Shown here: positions 54,553 through 61,677 of the stretch, one piece after another
Numbering within the stretch: the first letter of the stretch is position 1
Layout: every line of letters starts with the position of its first letter
Source of the DNA: Neobacillus sp. PS3-40
Lineage (GTDB): Bacteria; Bacillota; Bacilli; Bacillales; Cytobacillaceae
Assembly (NCBI RefSeq): GCF_030915485.1
Contig: NZ_CP133266.1
Location: 1,798,001 to 1,862,000, forward strand
DNA: 64,000 bases
Direction: 5' to 3'
The notes under the pieces: model-generated
Told to the model about the DNA's origin: nothing
Database searches by the model: none
What the model saw: only the letters and a program-made list of their open reading frames with translations
Program-made: the position numbers and the translations under genes

Positions 54553-56481
54553 ATGAGTAAGTTAAAATTAAGCTTTTCATTCCTACTAACATTAATGTTA
54601 GTAGCAATGTTTAGCATCGTAGCTTCTGCTGCACCGGATAACAGTAATACTCCAGGCAGCTATAATTCAGATGTAACTGGATTAGGTACAGACATGAGTA
54701 AAAATGTACAAACAACAGCTGGTGGATTAGACAACAGTTATGATTCAGTTACCAAAACAAACGCAAACAAAACTGGTAGTGGCGTTTGGGTTAATGATGG
54801 TACAACAAAAGATCAAGTTCTAAAATCAACTGGTTTAAAGAAAGCTGATGGAACTCATAACCAACGTACACACGGCGAATACCAAAACAATACTAACTCT
54901 TGCGCTAGCTGCCACCAAACGCACACAGGCGCATCTGAAGGCTTATTGTTTAAAGATGGTAAATATGCAACATGTACTGCTTGTCATGATGGTACATTAG
55001 GCTTCTATAACGTTATGACTGGCTCAAACTCTGCTGGTACATTTGGCGGAACTCATGACGGTAACATGTCTGCTCACTTAGCTGATGGTTCTGTTAAATT
55101 AAATGCTGCTCCTGGAGGAAACTTTGCTGCTAAAGATGATGCTACTTCAACAAGAGGCGGAGAGTGGACTGAAGAATTCACTTGCGCAAACTGTCACGCA
55201 CCACACGGATCTTACTCAGACCGTTTATTAAATGAAGATCCAAACGGAATGGCTAACACCCTTATCAAAGATGGTGGTAAAAAATTAGAAAGCGTTCCAG
55301 TTCTTGACAAGACTACTTTAACAGATCTTACTACAAAACAAGCTGCTGGTAATATCACTTACAAAGATGCTACTAATGCTGATCTAACAGTTAACTATAT
55401 TGCTTTCCGTTTCCAAGTTGGAGATCTTTTACAGCCAACAAATCTTGATAAAAATAGCGTCGACCAGTATCCAGCAGCAATGACTGCAGCAGGATTAAAA
55501 ACTGGTGACTGGGTAGTTCAAATCATGAAATGGGTTCCAAAATATGATAAAGATGGCGTAACAGAAATTACAGGTAGTAAGTATGTAATCGACACAGATC
55601 CATTCATTCATGAATATGATTTCGACACTACTCATACAAAACACTACTGGACAGCATTCTATAGTGGCGCTACTTATGATGCTACCTATGCTGACCCAGA
55701 TTATGTAGGCAAGTATAAGGACACAGTTGATACTGACAGACTTAAGAACGGTGAAGTTCTAGGCCAAGGTTTCTTAGCCGCTAAAACGGATGCAAGTTTC
55801 CTTGCTAATGCTAAATTAATTACTGATATTCAAAGTGTTAAATTTGGTAATGTTGCACGTGGTTATGTTGTTAAGTTAGCTAAAGTATTACCAACAGCTG
55901 GTTCTACTGATGATATTAACAACCTTTATTCAACAGACGTATCAGCTCTATGGGCAAGCAAATTTGCTAATGGTACTACTAACCCTGCGTACGTATCAAA
56001 CCGCGGTGTTGCAATGTCTGGATTCTGTGCTGCATGTCATACTGATTACCTAGCTGTATCTGGTAAAGAAACTGGTACATTTGACCATGCATACCGTCAC
56101 AATACAACTTCTGATAGCTATACTTGCGTACGCTGTCACTTTGCACACGGTACTGACTTAACTGTAATGCGTGATGCTCGTGGTTTAACTTATAATGAAA
56201 TCTTAACAGGTGACACCGCTAGAGGTGGAGATAAATACTTCACTTCAACTCCATACGATGCAACAGTTGGTGCTGATAACTCTGCACGTAAAGCTTTAGT
56301 TACTGATTATTTAAAAGATAAGAACCCATCTTCTGTATTAAAACGTTACACTAACATGGCTGTATGTTGGGGCTGTCACACTTCTTCCCACTCTGGTGGT
56401 ACAAGAAATACAGACACTTACCAATACAACGCAACTCCTGGTGTTGATACAGACCGTAATGGTATTGAATTCGATTATTAA
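54553..56481 (+). CDS. Secreted hexaheme cytochrome c
   Basis: 642 residues. Signal peptide (about 1-27, ending VASAAPDN). Six CXXCH: CASCHQTH near 117, CTACHDG near 142, CANCHAPH near 211, CAACH near 490, CVRCHFAH near 524 and CWGCH near 604. About 275 residues between hemes three and four have no heme. The CxxCHxxH...LL...CxxCH pairing resembles doubled-CXXCH domains and the N-termini of nanowire cytochromes such as OmcS. No anchor or sorting motif, so it is probably free or polymerised outside. Codons favour GCT, GGT, ACT, AAC and TTC, as in highly expressed genes. GGGAGG 9 nt upstream of the ATG; two hairpins follow. Confidence 0.9.
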   Translation: MSKLKLSFSFLLTLMLVAMFSIVASAAPDNSNTPGSYNSDVTGLGTDMSKNVQTTAGGLDNSYDSVTKTNANKTGSGVWVNDGTTKDQVLKSTGLKKADGTHNQRTHGEYQNNTNSCASCHQTHTGASEGLLFKDGKYATCTACHDGTLGFYNVMTGSNSAGTFGGTHDGNMSAHLADGSVKLNAAPGGNFAAKDDATSTRGGEWTEEFTCANCHAPHGSYSDRLLNEDPNGMANTLIKDGGKKLESVPVLDKTTLTDLTTKQAAGNITYKDATNADLTVNYIAFRFQVGDLLQPTNLDKNSVDQYPAAMTAAGLKTGDWVVQIMKWVPKYDKDGVTEITGSKYVIDTDPFIHEYDFDTTHTKHYWTAFYSGATYDATYADPDYVGKYKDTVDTDRLKNGEVLGQGFLAAKTDASFLANAKLITDIQSVKFGNVARGYVVKLAKVLPTAGSTDDINNLYSTDVSALWASKFANGTTNPAYVSNRGVAMSGFCAACHTDYLAVSGKETGTFDHAYRHNTTSDSYTCVRCHFAHGTDLTVMRDARGLTYNEILTGDTARGGDKYFTSTPYDATVGADNSARKALVTDYLKDKNPSSVLKRYTNMAVCWGCHTSSHSGGTRNTDTYQYNATPGVDTDRNGIEFDY

Positions 56482-56486
56482 AAAAA

Positions 56487-56516
56487 GCCATCAAATAGTT
56501 GCCGCTATTTGATAGC
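56487..56516 (+). other. First hairpin after the hexaheme gene
   Basis: ATCAAATAG / CTATTTGAT with extra GGC/GCC pairs and a TTGCCG loop; no T run. Probably an mRNA 3-prime stabiliser before the true terminator. Confidence 0.6.
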
Positions 56517-56538
56517 CTAAACGAATTATTCAAGTTTG

Positions 56539-56581
56539 CAAGGTAATAACGTGCGTAATGTGCGTTATTACCTTGTTTTTT
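56539..56581 (+). terminator. Strong terminator of the cytochrome operon
   Basis: CAAGGTAATAACG / CGTTATTACCTTG, 13-bp perfect stem with 11-nt loop, followed by TTTTTTA. Confidence 0.95.
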
Positions 56582-56600
56582 ATTATTTCATTCTGTTGCA

Positions 56601-56659
56601 AAAATGTCAAAATATCTATCACGTTTTGACATTTTTCACTACAAAAATACTGATATAAT
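56601..56659 (+). promoter_or_regulatory. Promoter with perfect 12-bp inverted repeat, octaheme gene 1
   Basis: AAAATGTCAAAA (56601-56612) and TTTTGACATTTT (56624-56635) are perfect inverted repeats 11 bp apart. An extended -10, TGATATAAT, follows at 56651-56659. The same layout precedes octaheme gene 2 at 58742-58800. The inverted repeat is a likely operator. Confidence 0.65.
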
Positions 56660-56739
56660 TAGTTTATAGTCCTATATACGTATTAACAAACAGTATAACA
56701 ACAATCGGTATTTTAACAATTAGAAAAGAGATGACTGTT

Positions 56740-58593
56740 ATGATAAAAACGAATTATATAAGACACATGATCCTATATTTATTTATATTAATCGTTTTTT
56801 GTGGCTCCTTCCTCTACCCTTTTCCATCTGATCTTGATCAAGCTGCTGGCACTTCTTTGTCCTTTGAAGTTCTTAACCCAACAAATAATGCCTATCTAAA
56901 AGATACAAATGTTCAGTTTTCAGGCACATTCGCTATTGATCCAAGTGCAACATTAAATGTGACAATAGTTGTGGATAATATAGACCCAACCAACCCCGAG
57001 GATATTTCTAGCCAAATAATTAAAAATCCTGATAATAGTTCATGGTCATTTAATAAAGATTTTTCTGTTGGAACACACACTGTTACTTTTACAGCTACAG
57101 ATGGAACTTCTACTATCTCAAAGGATGTTTCTTTTACAATAGATACCCAAAGACCTATTGTTACCGATTATAAATTAATTTCTCCAAATCACGTTGGAAA
57201 CATTAATGCATGGGAAGACTCAATCCTTGAAGACATGACCCATGTTCCATTGGATGCAAAAATTCAAATAACGGTGAATGAAACAAATGGTTTAGCATAT
57301 AAAAAAGAAAATAACGGAGCAACTTATACTAATCCAATAACAGTCACATCAGACAATCAAACAAACGTTGTAAGTGTTGAAGATCATCAGAGTCCACCAC
57401 AACCTGATGCAAATGGAAACTATATTATTACATTTACGCCAAGTTCACAGCTTGAACCAAGTACAACTTATTATGTTTATTTAACTACTAATATTGTAGA
57501 TAGCAGCGGAAACACTGTTTATCCAAAAGTACTGAAATTTACCACTACGAGTCAAGTTATTGGTACAGATTCACAGTACGATGAGAGTGATCCACATGGT
57601 AATTATTTATTAAGTGACCCACAAACACAAGTTAATCGAACCAACTTGTGTGCCAATTGCCACAACAGCCATACAGGAGGAAGTGTCAAATTACTTGGGG
57701 GTAAATTCATAAAAGATTCTACGAAAAGTGCGACGGATCCCGATAATACAACTAACTATTGTATGGCATGCCATGACGGTACGTCAGCTACAAGGATGTC
57801 ATCAAAAGTTGAAAATATGGATTTGTCGACAGGTTCGAAACACGATGAAGCTCTTGATACCAAGCACTTAGCAAATCAAGGATCATGCGCATCCTGTCAT
57901 AACCCACATTTGGTTTGGTCAAAGGATAACCCTAATATGCTACAAGATCATTTTGTGTATGATCATACATTAGTTGACCCAGCAAAAAATGCCCCTCAAG
58001 AAATACTTGATAGTGATCAAATATTATGTGAAACCTGCCATGATCGAAAAACAGTTTTAATAAAAGATTATGCAAGTGTCGAATATAAAATATCACATTA
58101 TAGAAAAAGTACAAACAGATTAGGGACCATCGAAGATAATGATCTGTGCTTCCGATGTCACAATGCAAATAAACTTCAAAAAGGAGAAACTCTATCTGAT
58201 ATTCAATCATTGTATGAAAAAAATAACTCAAAACATAACTTTGCTGCTCAAGATGGCAGTATTGTAACCGGCTCTTTACCTTGTTCAGAGTGTCACGAGA
58301 CTCATGGTTCTAGTAATATTAAATTATTAAAAAAGAAATTAGGACAAGAGAATCTACAGGATGATTTTGTTGCAACTTCCGGCGATTGGAATGCAGCAAA
58401 GGAAAGAGAATTTTGTATGAAATGTCATAATGGATCGACAGCTATTTTTGGGGTGACTGGTAAACTACCTGACTCTAAAACACTTGGCCATGAAGAAACT
58501 AGCATTGAGGCATGTTCTACCTGCCATGGAGGTACAACAAAATCATTTATTGAAGCAGCACACTCACCTCAGACAGGAACGGTGAATCCATAA
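56740..58593 (+). CDS. Secreted octaheme cytochrome c with Ig-like domains (sister 1)
   Basis: About 617 residues. Signal or anchor helix (about 8-30), two Ig-like beta domains (about 40-145 and 150-275, the second SbsA-Ig-like with TPSSQLEPSTTYYVYLTTNI in pieces), then eight CXXCH: CANCHNSH, CMACHDG, CASCHNPH, CETCH, CFRCH, CSECHETH, CMKCH, CSTCH. Several are paired with a following H two residues later, as in doubled-CXXCH proteins. It ends TVNP without sorting motif. The ATG at 56740 aligns with the sister gene's start. Function inferred: wall-spanning electron carrier. Confidence 0.88.
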   Translation: MIKTNYIRHMILYLFILIVFCGSFLYPFPSDLDQAAGTSLSFEVLNPTNNAYLKDTNVQFSGTFAIDPSATLNVTIVVDNIDPTNPEDISSQIIKNPDNSSWSFNKDFSVGTHTVTFTATDGTSTISKDVSFTIDTQRPIVTDYKLISPNHVGNINAWEDSILEDMTHVPLDAKIQITVNETNGLAYKKENNGATYTNPITVTSDNQTNVVSVEDHQSPPQPDANGNYIITFTPSSQLEPSTTYYVYLTTNIVDSSGNTVYPKVLKFTTTSQVIGTDSQYDESDPHGNYLLSDPQTQVNRTNLCANCHNSHTGGSVKLLGGKFIKDSTKSATDPDNTTNYCMACHDGTSATRMSSKVENMDLSTGSKHDEALDTKHLANQGSCASCHNPHLVWSKDNPNMLQDHFVYDHTLVDPAKNAPQEILDSDQILCETCHDRKTVLIKDYASVEYKISHYRKSTNRLGTIEDNDLCFRCHNANKLQKGETLSDIQSLYEKNNSKHNFAAQDGSIVTGSLPCSECHETHGSSNIKLLKKKLGQENLQDDFVATSGDWNAAKEREFCMKCHNGSTAIFGVTGKLPDSKTLGHEETSIEACSTCHGGTTKSFIEAAHSPQTGTVNP

Positions 58594-58597
58594 CCAA

Positions 58598-58627
58598 AAA
58601 CGAGAGGAACCTACCCCTCGTTTTTTT
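58598..58627 (+). terminator. Terminator after octaheme gene 1
   Basis: AACGAG / CTCGTT stem extended by GG/CC, followed by seven T. Confidence 0.85.
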
Positions 58628-58741
58628 GTCTATATCCCATTTAATTATTAAACTACTCCCCCATTCCATCATTTTTGATCGAATTCTTTAGTATGCAAAA
58701 TACTCTGTATAGATAAAGGTTTTATTTTCAAAGATGTTTTT

Positions 58742-58800
58742 AAAATGTCAAAAAGTCTATTATTTTTCGACATATTTTGCAATAGTATTACTGATATAAT
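58742..58800 (+). promoter_or_regulatory. Promoter with inverted repeat, octaheme gene 2
   Basis: AAAATGTCAAAA (58742) and an imperfect TTTTCGACATATTTT arm, then extended -10 TGATATAAT at 58792-58800, matching the layout before octaheme gene 1, including a shared CGTATTAACAAACAG segment downstream. Confidence 0.6.
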
Positions 58801-58892
58801 TGGCCTATATTACTATGTGTGTATATATTAATATATTCGTATTAACAAACAGAAGAACTTCTTTGAACGCTAAGAAAAGAGATGACCGAAAT

Positions 58893-60689
58893 ATGAAAAG
58901 GACGAATTATCTAAGATGTATTGCCCTGTATCTAGTTACACTGATCGTTTTTCTGGGTTCATCTCTCTTCCCTATTCTAACTAATGCTGATGGATCACTA
59001 TTTGCATTTGATATAACAAATCCCACCAGCAATCAAACTTTAAACAATGGAAATGTCCAGTTTTCTGGTACATATTCATCAGATACAGGATTAACTGTTA
59101 CGATGGAAGAAACGATAGATCCTATAAACCCACAACCCATTTCATCAGGCGGTATCATTATTGATTCAGTAAATAAAGTATGGTCAATCAGTAAACAATT
59201 CGTACCAGGTCGACACAAAGTTACGTTTACCGCAAACGACGGAACCAACCCTTCCATTACAAAAAGTATCTGGTTTATGGTGCAGGTAGATAGGCCTATT
59301 ATTAAAGAATATAAATTAATAACTGGAGACGGGACTTGGAACACGCCACTCGAAGATATGACCCATGTTCCGTTGGATACAAATATTCAATTGTTAGTTA
59401 AAGAGATAAATGGTACTCCTTTAAATGAAAGCACAGGCTCAATTATTATCAAATCAGAAAAGGAACCCACTATAAATATAGATGGAGTAGTTAGTTGGGA
59501 TGGCCCCGATGAAAATGGAGTATATACAATAACCTTTAATCCTACTAATAATTTCAGTTCCAATACAACATATTTTGTTAACACTGACATTAAAGATGTA
59601 AATGGAATCTCTGCTTATCCTAAGGCTTTAAAATTCATTACAACAAGTGAAAACGAAGATAATAACCCACATATGCATTATATAAATAACACAAATACAT
59701 GTGCATTTTGCCATAGTACACATCTTGGAAAAAATCCTTCACTAGAAGGTGGACGATACTATAATACAGATATACAAAAGGCTACCTTTCCAAATGCTGA
59801 CCTTTCTAAAAGTTATTGTTTAGCATGTCACGATGGAACAACAACTGCTCCAATTGTTAACAATATCGACAAAACCTATCAACATAATCATCCATCTAAC
59901 GAGTCTGGAAGTGGTTCTGAGCTTACGCCTTTAATACAAACGGATTCTTGTACGGCGTGCCACAATCCACACCTAAGCATGTCGAAAGAAAATCCAAACT
60001 TGTTAAAGGATCACGATGTTTATACCTCAAAATCAGGGGGACAGACCGTTGATTCTTTAGACGTCACTTGTGGTTCTTGTCATGAGGATAACGCGCCTAT
60101 AAATATAAATGATTACCCAGATCCCGTTAAGGAGACACTTTCTTATAAGAAATCAACATCAGCAGAAGGTGGAACATCACCAAAAGAAACGGATTCAACA
60201 CAAAATACTGTGCCAGATTATTCATTGTGTTTGAGATGCCATAATGGTAATACAAAAAATGATGCTGTAGATATTGAGACCTATTATACAAGTACTTCGG
60301 GGCATTCATTTACTCAAGAGGACGGTAGTAAATTAGCTGGGGCAATGCCCTGTGCTGAATGTCATGAAACACATGGATCTGATAATGTAAAGTTGCTTAG
60401 GAAGAACTTTGGAAATAACCCTGAGACAACTGATATTTATAGTAAACCTGATGCAGGTTGGGGCCCTTCTGAAGAGCGTACCTTCTGTCTAAAATGTCAT
60501 AACAACAAAACAGAGATTTACGGTAAGATTGGAGCGTTAGATGATACCATAACGGGACATGAGTCAGACAATTTAAAAGCTTGCTCTGAATGCCATTCAG
60601 ATAGCTATGATCCAGATAATCCTGTTGAGACACTTCCTAAAGCTTTCATGGAAGCAGCTCATGGACCTAAAAAGGGAATTAATAAGTAA
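58893..60689 (+). CDS. Secreted octaheme cytochrome c with Ig-like domains (sister 2)
   Basis: About 598 residues. Start MKRTNYLRCIALYLVTLIVF aligns with sister 1 (MIKTNYIRHMILYLFILIVF); the frame's earlier starts at 58800 lie upstream of the promoter's transcribed part and lack a ribosome site. Two Ig-like domains (about 35-135 and 140-245), then eight CXXCH: CAFCHSTH, CLACHDG, CTACHNPH, CGSCH, CLRCH, CAECHETH, CLKCH, CSECH. Same order and spacing as sister 1 although sequence has diverged. C-terminus polar, no anchor. Role inferred as for sister 1. Confidence 0.88.
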   Translation: MKRTNYLRCIALYLVTLIVFLGSSLFPILTNADGSLFAFDITNPTSNQTLNNGNVQFSGTYSSDTGLTVTMEETIDPINPQPISSGGIIIDSVNKVWSISKQFVPGRHKVTFTANDGTNPSITKSIWFMVQVDRPIIKEYKLITGDGTWNTPLEDMTHVPLDTNIQLLVKEINGTPLNESTGSIIIKSEKEPTINIDGVVSWDGPDENGVYTITFNPTNNFSSNTTYFVNTDIKDVNGISAYPKALKFITTSENEDNNPHMHYINNTNTCAFCHSTHLGKNPSLEGGRYYNTDIQKATFPNADLSKSYCLACHDGTTTAPIVNNIDKTYQHNHPSNESGSGSELTPLIQTDSCTACHNPHLSMSKENPNLLKDHDVYTSKSGGQTVDSLDVTCGSCHEDNAPININDYPDPVKETLSYKKSTSAEGGTSPKETDSTQNTVPDYSLCLRCHNGNTKNDAVDIETYYTSTSGHSFTQEDGSKLAGAMPCAECHETHGSDNVKLLRKNFGNNPETTDIYSKPDAGWGPSEERTFCLKCHNNKTEIYGKIGALDDTITGHESDNLKACSECHSDSYDPDNPVETLPKAFMEAAHGPKKGINK

Positions 60690-60691
60690 AA

Positions 60692-60728
60692 AAGCCGAGA
60701 GAAGTTTTCATCCTCTCGTTTTTTTTAG
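60692..60728. terminator. Bidirectional terminator after octaheme gene 2
   Basis: CGAGAG / CTCTCG stem with an 11-nt loop, flanked by A run and eight T; also usable by the convergent minus-strand gene. Confidence 0.88.
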
Positions 60729-60760
60729 TTAATTGAAAATATGACAATCAGAATTGGATT

Positions 60761-61357
60761 TTACATACCCCCATTCACTGTTTTTGCCGAATGGCTTTTA
60801 TACCAGTAACGTATAGAACCATCTCCAAGTTGTTTATAATGAATTCCTTCCTTCTTTAAAGCCTTCAATAGTTCTTTTCTTTCTTTGTCCTGCATTTGTG
60901 ATAATTCATTAACGCTCATTTTAAGTTTATCGAAAACATATGTTTTTTTTGTTTGATTATAGGTTGTCAAAATAAGCATTCGCTGTTGCAAAACAGTAAT
61001 CAATAAATTTTTATGATGTTCGAAACTATGAGGTGGTGTTAGAGCAACAGTGTGGTTGATTACCTGTTGAAGATCTTCCCTTGCCATTTTTACTTCATTA
61101 CTATATTCACCCTGATATGTTCTATAAAGATTTAAACGAATACTGTCCACAATTTCTATACTATCTGTGTTATATCGTTCTGTTTTTTTTATATAGGTCA
61201 GTACTTCACGATGATCGTTAACAAAATATTTTTCAAATAATTTAAATGCATTGCCTGAAAAAATTAGTATCAAACAAAGTAATGCTATCAAAAGAAAAAC
61301 GGCCTTTAATCTTTGTTTCTTTTGGAATCTATATTTAGTTTTGAAAGAAATTAGCAT
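60761..61357 (-). CDS. Unknown bitopic membrane protein on the opposite strand
   Basis: About 198 residues. A basic N-terminus and one membrane helix (about 17-38, AVFLLIALLCLILIFSG), then a helical, charged extracytoplasmic domain with a conserved-looking tail YKQLGDGSIRYWYKSH. No heme motif. Start at 61357 because GGGAG lies 9 nt upstream of that ATG; an earlier ATG at 61378 overlaps it. It is not a member of any family I recognise. It is convergent with octaheme gene 2 and divergent from the undecaheme gene, so it might be a regulator or assembly factor of the cluster. Confidence 0.6.
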   Translation of the reverse strand: MLISFKTKYRFQKKQRLKAVFLLIALLCLILIFSGNAFKLFEKYFVNDHREVLTYIKKTERYNTDSIEIVDSIRLNLYRTYQGEYSNEVKMAREDLQQVINHTVALTPPHSFEHHKNLLITVLQQRMLILTTYNQTKKTYVFDKLKMSVNELSQMQDKERKELLKALKKEGIHYKQLGDGSIRYWYKSHSAKTVNGGM

Positions 61358-61607
61358 ACTGAGCATCTCCCAAACCATATTTGAACTTTATATATTCATA
61401 TTACTACAATAAATAAAGTCAATTTTTCTAAATTATGATAACAATGTGACCTGGGTAAAAAATAGTCCAACAGCCTTAATCGTATGTTCAAAAGCCCTCA
61501 TTCTTTCTAACCTTGAACTGCATCTCTGTTACTGGAACTATTTTAATATATTTACCAAACCGGAATAAACCAAGCCTTTCTTAAATAGTTTTTAATGTGG
61601 GAAAAAA
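61358..61607. other. Divergent intergenic region
   Basis: No gene. It should carry the promoter of the minus-strand membrane protein; none was recognised. The plus-strand promoter starts at 61608. Confidence 0.4.
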
Positions 61608-61635
61608 TTGACTTACGTTAGAACTTGCATAATTT
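61608..61635 (+). promoter_or_regulatory. Sigma-A type promoter of the undecaheme gene
   Basis: TTGACT (61608-61613), 16-bp spacer, TAATTT (61630-61635), about 43 bp before the ATG. Confidence 0.5.
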
Positions 61636-61677
61636 TTACATCTCCACCAATACTTCAACGCAAAGGGGGGAAAGAAA

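Noticed and set aside
58540-58593. LPXTG-like sorting signal (SPQTG) at the end of octaheme 1
   Set aside because: Lacks leucine, a following hydrophobic helix and a basic tail.
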